Shown: positions 1 through 6,068 of the stretch, piece by piece | Position numbering within the stretch: position 1 is the stretch's first letter | Layout of the letters: each line of letters starts with the position of its first letter | Assembly (NCBI GenBank): GCA_946478975.1 | Contig: CAMLEO010000204.1 | Span: forward strand, 1 to 13,133 | DNA from: an uncultured Steroidobacter sp. | Lineage (GTDB): Bacteria; Pseudomonadota; Gammaproteobacteria; Steroidobacterales; Steroidobacteraceae | Length of the DNA stretch: 13,133 nucleotides | Direction of reading: 5' to 3' | Program-made: the position numbers and the translations under genes | The notes under the pieces: model-generated | The model's input: the letters and a program-made list of their open reading frames with translations, nothing else | Databases searched by the model: none | Told to the model about the DNA's origin: nothing

Positions 1-204
1 GAAGGGATCGCCCTCGCGAAATATGTGCTCGCCTTCGCGAAACGGCCCGATGTGCTCGACCAGCACGTGCAGGTCGCGCAGCTGGCTCTTGTCGTAGCCG
101 CTTTCCAGGCAGGCTGCGGAGAATGCGCAGGTGGTGCAGAAATGAAATTCGTCGCCGTCGTCGGCAATCGCGCCCCGCGGACGGCGGCCGGTTGCATCGT
201 TCAT
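1..204 (-). CDS. fnr: FNR/ANR-type oxygen-sensing transcription regulator, N-terminal part
   Basis: The gene starts at an ATG at 204 and runs off the left edge, so only 68 residues are visible. They carry three cysteines spaced C23-x2-C26-x5-C32, the N-terminal spacing of the oxygen-labile [4Fe-4S] ligands in E. coli FNR and Pseudomonas ANR. A stretch ending FREGEHIFREGDPF matches the start of the cyclic-nucleotide-binding-like fold of the CRP/FNR family. The fourth cysteine and the helix-turn-helix would lie outside the window. An AGGGA ribosome binding site about 8 bases upstream supports this start. The gene lies 37 bases downstream of hemN on the same strand, an arrangement also seen with hemN and anr in Pseudomonas, so it may share the hemN transcript. 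Family members switch on anaerobic and microaerobic genes when oxygen falls. Identification is firm at family level; whether it is strictly Fnr or Anr cannot be told from the fragment. Confidence 0.87.
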   Translation of the reverse strand, partial: MNDATGRRPRGAIADDGDEFHFCTTCAFSAACLESGYDKSQLRDLHVLVEHIGPFREGEHIFREGDPF

Positions 205-241
205 GATGCGCGTCCCTGGGCTGGACGAGGCGAATGCAGGG

Positions 242-1636
242 CTACAGCGCCTTGGAATAATGCGCCGTGGAAGCGATGGGCCCGTTGCTGTAGCGGTCGA
301 AGCACATTGCAATGATACGCAAGAGCAATCGTCCGCGCGATGAGACGCTGACCCGCATGCGTTCCAGCAGCACCAGCCCGTCCGCCGCGAGCGGCTGCAG
401 GCGGGCCAGGGCGTCGGCAAAGTACCGATTGAAGTCGATGTCGTGCCGGCGCTCGATGCTGGCGATATCGATGGACCGGCGGCACATGATCTGCTGGATG
501 ACTTCGCCGCGCACCTGGTCGTCCTGGTCCAGATGCCGGCCGCGCCATACCGGCAAGCGCCCTTCGTCCAGCGCCGCTTCCCACGTTGGCAGGTCGCGTG
601 CGTTCTGGCTGAAACTGTCGCCGATGTGACTGATGGCGCTCACGCCCAAGCCCACCAGGTCGCAGTCGCCGTGCGTGGTGTAGCCCATGAAATTACGTTG
701 CAAAGTGCCGCTGGCATAAGCGCGGGCGAGGTCGTCCTCGGGCAGCGCGAAATGATCCATGCCGATATAGATGTAACCGGCCGCGGTCAGCTTCGCGATC
801 GCCTGCGACAGCAGCTCGATGCGCTGTTCGGCGTTGGGCAGGTGTGCCGGATCGATCCTGCGTTGAGCCTTGAACAGCTGCGGCATGTGCGCGTAGCCGT
901 AGATCGCGAGCCGGTCGGGCCGGCTTTCGATCACGGTATCGAGCGTGTTGCTGAAACCTTCGCTGGACTGATGCGGCAGGCCATAGATGAGATCGACATT
1001 GATCGAGCGGAAGCGATGCTGGCGACACGCCGCGATCACGTCCAGCGTTTCCTGGACGCTCTGGATGCGATTGACCGCCTGCTGCACCTTGGGATCGAAG
1101 TCCTGCACGCCGAGGCTGACGCGATTGAAGCCCAGTTCTGCGTACGTTGCGACGTCGTCGTGAGTGACGTGCCGCGGGTCCAGTTCGATGGAAAAGTCAC
1201 GATCGACAGCCTTGCTGAAATAGAAATGTCGCTGCAGGCTTTCGATCACCGCGGCCAGGTCGCCGCGCCTCAAGAAATTGGGCGTGCCGCCGCCGAAGTG
1301 AATTTGCATCACGTCGCGGTCGGGATCGAACCATGGCCCAACCAAACCAATTTCCCGGATCAAACGTTCGACGTAGCGGCTGCCTTGCGAGCGGTCGCGC
1401 GTGATGATGCGATTACAGCCGCAATAGAAACACGGGCTGGTGCAGTAGGGGATGTGCAGATACAACGACAGCGAGCGCGGAATGGGCTCCTCGTTGCTGC
1501 GTCGAATGTATTCGCGCAGCATCGTCTCGTTGAAATGCGGCCCGAAATTCGGGGCGGCGGGGTACGACGTGTAGCGCGGCCCGGGACGATCGTACCGGAG
1601 CAGCAGGTCGCTATCGCAGGCAAGTTCCTGGTTCAT
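242..1636 (-). CDS. hemN: Oxygen-independent coproporphyrinogen III oxidase (HemN)
   Basis: This cytoplasmic radical-SAM enzyme decarboxylates two propionate side chains of coproporphyrinogen III to give protoporphyrinogen IX, the oxygen-free route in heme synthesis. The 464 residues are close to E. coli HemN (457). The N-terminus has the HemN signature GPRYTSYP at 19-26. The radical-SAM ligands are in HIPYCTSPCFYCGCN, with C65, C69 and C72 spaced Cx3Cx2C and the HemN-specific C74. A GGGTP motif for SAM binding follows near residue 115. The distance from M1 to GPRYTSYP matches E. coli HemN, so the ATG at 1636 is well supported even though no well-placed ribosome binding site precedes it (GAGG ends only 2 bases before the ATG). 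An FNR-type palindrome is centred 41.5 bp upstream and an FNR-family gene follows, so control by oxygen is likely. The gene is intact. Confidence 0.96.
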   Translation of the reverse strand: MNQELACDSDLLLRYDRPGPRYTSYPAAPNFGPHFNETMLREYIRRSNEEPIPRSLSLYLHIPYCTSPCFYCGCNRIITRDRSQGSRYVERLIREIGLVGPWFDPDRDVMQIHFGGGTPNFLRRGDLAAVIESLQRHFYFSKAVDRDFSIELDPRHVTHDDVATYAELGFNRVSLGVQDFDPKVQQAVNRIQSVQETLDVIAACRQHRFRSINVDLIYGLPHQSSEGFSNTLDTVIESRPDRLAIYGYAHMPQLFKAQRRIDPAHLPNAEQRIELLSQAIAKLTAAGYIYIGMDHFALPEDDLARAYASGTLQRNFMGYTTHGDCDLVGLGVSAISHIGDSFSQNARDLPTWEAALDEGRLPVWRGRHLDQDDQVRGEVIQQIMCRRSIDIASIERRHDIDFNRYFADALARLQPLAADGLVLLERMRVSVSSRGRLLLRIIAMCFDRYSNGPIASTAHYSKAL

Positions 1637-1642
1637 GGCCTC

Positions 1643-1648
1643 ACGATA
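1643..1648 (-). promoter_or_regulatory. Candidate -10 element of the hemN promoter
   Basis: On the minus strand the hexamer TATCGT lies between the FNR box and hemN. With the box centred at -41.5, as at class II FNR-activated promoters, this hexamer occupies exactly -12 to -7. The predicted transcription start is then base 1636, the A of the hemN ATG. The hexamer matches the TATAAT consensus at four of six positions, and activator-dependent promoters often have weak elements. This is an inference from spacing; no start site has been measured. Confidence 0.4.
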
Positions 1649-1669
1649 GGCCCGCGAGGCCCGGCATGC

Positions 1670-1685
1670 CCTGATCTAGATCAGG
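1670..1685 (-). promoter_or_regulatory. FNR/ANR box upstream of hemN
   Basis: A perfect 16-base palindrome, CCTGATCTAGATCAGG, contains TGAT-N4-ATCA, the core of the FNR/ANR consensus TTGAT-N4-ATCAA with the correct 4-base spacer. It differs from consensus only at the outermost base of each half-site (C/G instead of T/A). It lies between the stop codon of the TPR gene and the hemN start, centred at 1677.5. An FNR-family gene sits just downstream of hemN, so the likely ligand is encoded next door. hemN is a known ANR/FNR-controlled gene in Pseudomonas. Confidence 0.78.
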
Positions 1686-1691
1686 CGCCCT

Positions 1692-2330
1692 TCAGTGAAC
1701 CTTTGCCATCAATTCCACGACTTCCTTGTGGCGGCCTTCATCCGCCAGCTCGCGGCCGGGCCGTGGCGGCGCCTGCAGCGCGCGCTCCAGGTATCGCCTG
1801 GCGTCCCGGCATTCGTTGTGATCGCACAGGTACTGCGCATAGAAATAGTTCGGGTCGACGCCGTAGGGATTGAGGGTGAGTGCTTTCACCAGCAGGTCCT
1901 GCGCCTTGTCGTCGTTGCCGAAGCCGAGCGGGAATCCCGGCACTTTCGAATACAGCACGCCGAGGCTGGTATATGCAGACCCTTCGAGCGCCTTGTCGTC
2001 GATCTTCAGCGCGGCTTCGAGCACCGAGCGTGACTTCTTCGCGAGGCCGAGTGCTCCAAGGCCGCCCTTGGCGCCGGCACAGGTGCTGAGCACGATGCCC
2101 TCCCAGATCAAAGGTTCGGCGCGATTCGGATGCGCTTCCGAGAATCGATGCGCGTCGGTCGACAATGTTTCCAAGGCCTGCAGCTTGTCCTTGGGTGCGG
2201 TGATCTGATAATTCGCCACCGCCCAACGCTGCTGGATCTCGGCCAATTGCGAATCGAACGTGGTGTCCGCGGATGCTGCCGCTGTGGCCGACATACAAAC
2301 CAGCATCGCGCTCACTGCGAGCTTGCTCAT
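1692..2330 (-). CDS. Exported tetratricopeptide-repeat protein, last gene of the acyl-activation operon
   Basis: This 212-residue protein has a signal peptide (residues 1-21, hydrophobic core then ASA before Asp22), so it is likely periplasmic. The mature part is helical with TPR-like spacing. Examples are around 95-125 (SRSVLEAALKIDD followed by YTSLGVLY), around 140-165 (KAQDLLVKALTLNP followed by YFYAQYL) and around 175-185 (ARRYLERALQA). Such repeats usually mediate protein-protein contacts. There are no catalytic motifs. The start codon overlaps the stop of the upstream SDR gene by four bases (ATGA), so the two are probably translationally coupled and this gene belongs to the five-gene operon. 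Its role in a pathway of otherwise cytoplasmic enzymes is unclear; it could help export or scaffold the product, which is only a guess. The TPR assignment is good; the function is unknown. Confidence 0.75.
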   Translation of the reverse strand: MSKLAVSAMLVCMSATAAASADTTFDSQLAEIQQRWAVANYQITAPKDKLQALETLSTDAHRFSEAHPNRAEPLIWEGIVLSTCAGAKGGLGALGLAKKSRSVLEAALKIDDKALEGSAYTSLGVLYSKVPGFPLGFGNDDKAQDLLVKALTLNPYGVDPNYFYAQYLCDHNECRDARRYLERALQAPPRPGRELADEGRHKEVVELMAKVH

Positions 2331-3187
2331 CCTGCTCTCCTGGTGACAGCGCCGGCGTCGAGGGTCGGCGCGGCCGGCGCGATGACCGCTGCACGCTGTG
2401 CGTATGACTGCACGGTTTCGAGCTTCTTTCGCAACGCTGCGTCGACGACGCGCGGCACGAGCGCGTTGAGCCTGGCAAAGAACTTTTCCGGCCAGCCGAA
2501 GATGCGCTCGGCGCGATCCTCGTGCAGCGACTGGACGATGGCGTGTGCGACATCGTCCGGATCGTCGGACGCATTGCCCAGCGCCGCGTTCATTTCATCC
2601 ACAGCTGTAGTGTTGAGTCCGGTGCGCGTCGCTCGCGGCGCGAAGTAGTGCACCTGGATGTTGGTGTCGGCGAGCTCGCGTCGTAGTGATTCCGAGAAGC
2701 CGCGCAGCCCGAACTTCGTCGCGCAGTAGACGCTGTTAGCGGCGAAACCAATATGGCCGAAGACGGAGCCGATGTTGACGATATGAGCCTCGGATCGCGA
2801 CGTGAGTTGCGGCACGAGCTGGCGACACAGATCCATCGGCGCGAGCAGATTGGTCATCAGCGTCGTTTCGAGCGCTTCCGCCGACTGATTCTGAAGCAGG
2901 TTGAAGTCGGCGATGCCGGCGTTGTTGATCAGCACGTCGATGCCGCCGCGCCAGCGAGCGGCGAACGAACATAGAGCGGTGCGGTCCTGCGGTTTCGAGA
3001 GATTCGCGGCGAACACCGCCGTGTGGCTCAGATCGCCGTCGACATGCCTCGCGAAGCGGTGAAGCGTCGCGTGATCGCGCCCGGTGAGCAGCACGTGCGC
3101 TTCTTCCTCCAGCAGCGCGGCCACCAGCGCTCTGCCGATGCCGCCGGTCGCGCCGGTCACCAGGACTCGTTTGTCTCGAAGGTTCAT
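2327..3187 (-). CDS. Short-chain dehydrogenase/reductase (SDR), fourth gene of the acyl-activation operon
   Basis: This is a classical-type SDR of 286 residues. It has the nucleotide-binding TGATGGIG at 11-18, NNAG at 88-91, and a catalytic triad of Ser141, Tyr154 and Lys158 in the YxxxK motif YCATK. GR at 36-37 after the second strand is more typical of NADPH than NADH preference. A C-terminal extension beyond the usual ~250 residues is rich in hydrophobic and basic residues and may bind a membrane or a large acyl substrate. The ATG overlaps the stop of the preceding diiron oxidase gene by four bases, and its own stop overlaps the TPR gene in the same way. In this context it probably reduces a ketone or aldehyde, or oxidises an alcohol, made by the neighbouring enzymes. 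The substrate cannot be read from sequence. Confidence 0.85.
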   Translation of the reverse strand: MNLRDKRVLVTGATGGIGRALVAALLEEEAHVLLTGRDHATLHRFARHVDGDLSHTAVFAANLSKPQDRTALCSFAARWRGGIDVLINNAGIADFNLLQNQSAEALETTLMTNLLAPMDLCRQLVPQLTSRSEAHIVNIGSVFGHIGFAANSVYCATKFGLRGFSESLRRELADTNIQVHYFAPRATRTGLNTTAVDEMNAALGNASDDPDDVAHAIVQSLHEDRAERIFGWPEKFFARLNALVPRVVDAALRKKLETVQSYAQRAAVIAPAAPTLDAGAVTRRAG

Positions 3188-3858
3188 GCCGTTCTCCGCA
3201 GCGGCTCGACGCCGGCATCGAGCTCACGAAATACGTTGCCGTACAACCGGAACATCACTTGAGCGCACTGAGTCACGGCCGCGCGATCGCCTGTGTCATC
3301 GAGACGATTCAATATTCCGAACAAGTGCTGGACGTGCTCCTGATCGAGCTGTCCGTGACTGCGCAGATAAGTGGTCGCTCGCGTTGGCAGTTGCAGTGAA
3401 GCCTGCAACCTGTCCGCGGCGTTGAGTGCCAGCGCAACGCTGGTCCCCTCCAGCACGAACACCATTCCAAAGAAGCCGACGGGATTGCGACGCATGGCGG
3501 TGTCGTATGCGTAGCCGACCATCGCATCGGTGGCCGCGCTCGGAGTGCTGATTTCGGCGGTATGGGCATCGCCGCCGGCCGCAGCGATGTCATTCAATAT
3601 CCATTGGTCGTGGCCTTCCTCTTCCTCGATGTAATGCGCGACTTCTTTGCGCAGCCAGCCGAGGCGCATCGGCAAGCGGGCACCGACCGCCATCATCAAC
3701 GGCACGGTGTGACGAACGTGATGAAATGCCTGGGTGAGGAATGCAATGTATTCCTCGCGCGAGATCTGCCCCGCCAGCGCCCGCGCGATGATCGGGGCAC
3801 TGGTCAGATACTGCCGGCCGGCAGCCGTCTCCAAGCCTAGTTGCTCATGAAATTGCAT
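3184..3858 (-). CDS. Heme-oxygenase-like diiron oxidase / iron-containing redox enzyme family protein
   Basis: I take the ATG at 3858 as the start (224 residues). A longer reading from 3942 would run far into the upstream gene and adds a low-complexity Arg/Ser-rich stretch. The protein is an all-helical member of the TenA/PqqC/heme-oxygenase-like superfamily, in the branch called iron-containing redox enzymes (HDOs). Candidate metal ligands fall where the family has them: H46, H47 and H50 in HHVRHT, E80 and H83 in EEEEGH, E137 in VLEGT, and H168, D172 and H175 in SHGQLDQEH. Characterised HDOs such as UndA, BesC and SznF use a labile diiron centre and O2 for oxidative C-C cleavage or N-oxygenation. 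The gene overlaps the upstream ligase by 14 bases and the SDR by 4, so it probably acts on an activated or transferred acyl group. A TenA-type label would be misleading because the diiron ligand set is present. The reaction is unassigned. Confidence 0.8.
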   Translation of the reverse strand: MQFHEQLGLETAAGRQYLTSAPIIARALAGQISREEYIAFLTQAFHHVRHTVPLMMAVGARLPMRLGWLRKEVAHYIEEEEGHDQWILNDIAAAGGDAHTAEISTPSAATDAMVGYAYDTAMRRNPVGFFGMVFVLEGTSVALALNAADRLQASLQLPTRATTYLRSHGQLDQEHVQHLFGILNRLDDTGDRAAVTQCAQVMFRLYGNVFRELDAGVEPLRRTA

Positions 3859-5338
3859 GGGCTGCGCTGTCCTCGTAAACATAGAGCGAATCGAGCAGGG
3901 CGTCGTACTTCGAGAGAATTTCCGTGCGCCGCAGCCGCCCATTCGCGGTCACCAATCCATCGCGGGCCGATGGCGCTTCAGGAAACAAAGCCCATTGGCG
4001 TACGCGGGCGTAATCGGGCAGACGTGCGTTGGCGCGAGCCACGGCGTCCGCGAGTGTGCGAAAAGAAACATTGGCAGCTGGAGCCAGTAACGCGACTGGA
4101 TGAGGCCGCGCTTCGCCGACCACCAGCGCTTGCAGGATGGCTGGCTCGGCAGTGAGCTCGCTTTCCACCCACTCGGGCGTCACGTTGCGGCCCATGCTGG
4201 TGATGAACATATTTTTCGCGCGGCCCCGCACGTATACGAAGCCGTCCGCGTCGATCTCGCCGAGATCGCCGGTACGAATCTCGTGAGCAGCGCCGGCGTC
4301 GTCATTCAAGTAGCCGCTCGACGTCGCACCACCGACGCAGATCTGGCCGCACGCGTCGATGCGAACTCGGGCATGCGGCAATGGTTTGCCCACGCTGCCG
4401 GGTTTGTTGTTCGCTGGAGTATTCAGACAAACGACCGACGCACATTCGCTCAGCCCGTAGCCTTGAAACACCGGCAGGCGGGCCTGCGCAGCTTTGCTCA
4501 ACAGCTCCGGCGAAACGGCCGCACCACCGACCGCAATGAACTTCAGCGATGCTGGAGCATGCCAGCGGTTCGATGATGCTTGCACCAGGACGCGAAGAAG
4601 CTCCGGCACGAGCACCAGGCTCTGCGGCTGAGTTCCGGAGATGGCCTGCAGCAGTGCTGGAATGTTCAGTCCGCCGTAGCTCATTCCAATCGACGCAGCG
4701 GGCTGCACGCAGATTTCTGCACCAAGCAGCAATGGCGCGTACACGCCTGCAATGTTTTCGAGCAGTGTCGGCAACGGCAGCAGGCACATATGACGTTCGA
4801 TATTTAGATCGGCCGTTGCGGCTAGCAGCGACTGCGTCACAATTTCCATCGTCGCCGTGGTCAGGCACACGCCCTTGGGCGCACCGGTGCTGCCGGAGGT
4901 ATAGGTCACTTTGCTCACGCCACTTGGTAATGCGTCGTCGCCGCGTTTTGCTCGTTTCAGCAAAGTCAGGCCACTGTTTGTGGACGCGTCGATGCTCACA
5001 AATCCAGTGTGGCTTGCGGTGAATCGCTCCACGTCGTCGGTCAGCACCGAATCGATTGCTGCGTCGTCGAGGACATGCTGAACTTGCGCGACTGTGAACG
5101 ACGCCGGAATGGGAACGTTCAATGCTTCGTTCCCAAGTAACGCGAGATCGCCGACGATCCACGGCGCGCCGTTCTCTGCGACAAGTGCGCATCGATGCAC
5201 GTCGTTTGCGCGCAGCCGCTGCTGTTCCTGATCGACCAGCGTTCGAAGCTCGCCGTAAGCAATACGTCGCGTGCCGTCATCGATGGCCGCACGTAACGGC
5301 TCGATGTTTCTCAACGCATCGAGAACCCGGGAAGTCAT
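3845..5338 (-). CDS. AMP-forming acyl/aryl-activating enzyme (ANL superfamily ligase)
   Basis: This 497-residue adenylating enzyme activates a carboxylic acid with ATP to an acyl-AMP and usually passes it to CoA or a carrier thiol. Visible core motifs are the P-loop YTSGSTGAPKG (146-156), GYGLSE (293-298), TGDLGEIDADGF (356-367) and the hinge RGRAKNMFITS near 371-381. The C-terminal motif reads TANGRLRR (464-471), so the position of the usual catalytic lysine (NGK) is Arg468. No carrier-protein domain is attached. The start follows GGTGAG and lies 4 bases after the stop of the thermostable-hemolysin-family gene; the 3' end overlaps the diiron oxidase gene by 14 bases. It is therefore tightly coupled on both sides. 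Activation of a fatty or other carboxylic acid for the neighbouring enzymes is the likely role; the chain length or substrate is unknown. Confidence 0.88.
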   Translation of the reverse strand: MTSRVLDALRNIEPLRAAIDDGTRRIAYGELRTLVDQEQQRLRANDVHRCALVAENGAPWIVGDLALLGNEALNVPIPASFTVAQVQHVLDDAAIDSVLTDDVERFTASHTGFVSIDASTNSGLTLLKRAKRGDDALPSGVSKVTYTSGSTGAPKGVCLTTATMEIVTQSLLAATADLNIERHMCLLPLPTLLENIAGVYAPLLLGAEICVQPAASIGMSYGGLNIPALLQAISGTQPQSLVLVPELLRVLVQASSNRWHAPASLKFIAVGGAAVSPELLSKAAQARLPVFQGYGLSECASVVCLNTPANNKPGSVGKPLPHARVRIDACGQICVGGATSSGYLNDDAGAAHEIRTGDLGEIDADGFVYVRGRAKNMFITSMGRNVTPEWVESELTAEPAILQALVVGEARPHPVALLAPAANVSFRTLADAVARANARLPDYARVRQWALFPEAPSARDGLVTANGRLRRTEILSKYDALLDSLYVYEDSAAHAIS

Positions 5339-5342
5339 GGTC

Positions 5343-5966
5343 TCACCGCTCGTGACGGCGCAGCTTCAAGCCGTCGGGCAGATAGCCGACCATGATGCGC
5401 GGATCGGTTTCATAGTAGCGGCCCCAATCGTCGCCGAGTCCTTGCACGCGATTCGCGACGGCGGGAGCGAGGTCGATCAACGGGGCGTGATAATTGGCGA
5501 GCAATTGACGGACCGTGTCCGTCGCGGTGAAAACAATCCAGCGCTGGCCCCGCTCCAGCAACATGCGCGGCAGCGTGAGTACCAGCCGCATCGCCGAGCG
5601 GCAGTTCATGCCGGCGAGATTGCCCACTTCGACAATGTGAGATCGGCTGACCTCACGCTCAGCCACCGCCGCAATCGCGCGCTCGATCGGCTCGTCTAAG
5701 TAACGCTCCAGAAACAATGGCTGATCCGCAGCCGAACGAAAGCCGGCGACGCTGCAGATGTCGCCTTTATCATTACGTAAGGCCAGCAGTGTCGGCATGA
5801 ACGAACAAACGCGCGCCGAGTGGCGCGTCGCGAACGCACGTTTCACGAACAGTTCGAGCTCTGCACGCTGCGGATCGTGCGCATCGTGAAGAAACAAATG
5901 GTGATTCTGGCAGCGGCTGTGGGCTGGCTCGACCAGCCCGACTGCCTGAGAAGGCGCGACGCTCAT
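5343..5966 (-). CDS. Thermostable hemolysin (T_hemolysin) family protein, probable acyltransferase-like enzyme
   Basis: The 207 residues from the ATG at 5966 resemble the family named after the Vibrio thermostable (delta) hemolysin. Key stretches are FLERYL (85-90), VEVGNLAG (112-119), RWIVFTAT (142-149) and WGRYYETDPRIMVG (181-194). There is no signal peptide, no membrane segment and no pore-forming repeat. The pattern of a strand carrying an acidic residue (VEVGNLA), then a helix, then the strand RWIVFTAT recalls the GNAT/acyl-homoserine-lactone synthase fold, so an acyl-transfer role seems more likely than toxin activity; this is inference. I prefer 5966 to a GTG at 6047 because it has a GGGA ribosome binding site and because the longer form would start inside a terminator-like hairpin. 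It is the first gene of the five-gene operon. Its stop is 4 bases before the ligase ATG. Confidence 0.75.
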   Translation of the reverse strand: MSVAPSQAVGLVEPAHSRCQNHHLFLHDAHDPQRAELELFVKRAFATRHSARVCSFMPTLLALRNDKGDICSVAGFRSAADQPLFLERYLDEPIERAIAAVAEREVSRSHIVEVGNLAGMNCRSAMRLVLTLPRMLLERGQRWIVFTATDTVRQLLANYHAPLIDLAPAVANRVQGLGDDWGRYYETDPRIMVGYLPDGLKLRRHER

Positions 5967-6029
5967 ATGTTCCCGCTGGCATCGAAGGGGGCTGCGGGTA
6001 GGACGGTCGCGATGAAAGAAATCAATCGC

Positions 6030-6056
6030 GGCCGCCGGGCATTGCACCCGGCGGCC
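6030..6056 (-). terminator. GC-rich hairpin, candidate terminator after the alkaline phosphatase gene
   Basis: A perfect 10-bp inverted repeat (6030-6039 with 6047-6056; GGCCGCCGGG and its complement) encloses a 7-base loop. It begins 12 bases after the phosphatase stop codon in the direction of transcription. The sequence that follows on the minus strand (GATTGATTTCTTTC) is only moderately T-rich, so termination may be partial. It separates the phosphatase/xyl unit from the five-gene operon, whose promoter should then lie in 5967-6029. I see no convincing -35/-10 pair there. Confidence 0.6.
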
Positions 6057-6068
6057 CAGGCACGAGAC

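Noticed and set aside
1637..1661. Inverted repeat GGCCTC/GAGGCC between the FNR box and hemN as a terminator for the upstream operon
   Set aside because: The arms are only 6 bp with a 13-base loop, and there is no T tract; it overlaps the proposed hemN promoter.
443..1873. Long plus-strand open frame opposite hemN and part of the TPR gene (476 codons)
   Set aside because: It is antisense to well-identified genes, shows no family motif, and is the kind of mirror frame expected in GC-rich coding DNA.
3859..3942. N-terminal extension of the diiron oxidase to 3942
   Set aside because: It would overlap the ligase by almost 100 bases and adds residues with no family similarity.
5967..6047. N-terminal extension of the T_hemolysin-family protein to a GTG at 6047
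   Set aside because: The start would lie inside a strong hairpin, and the ATG at 5966 has a usable ribosome binding site.
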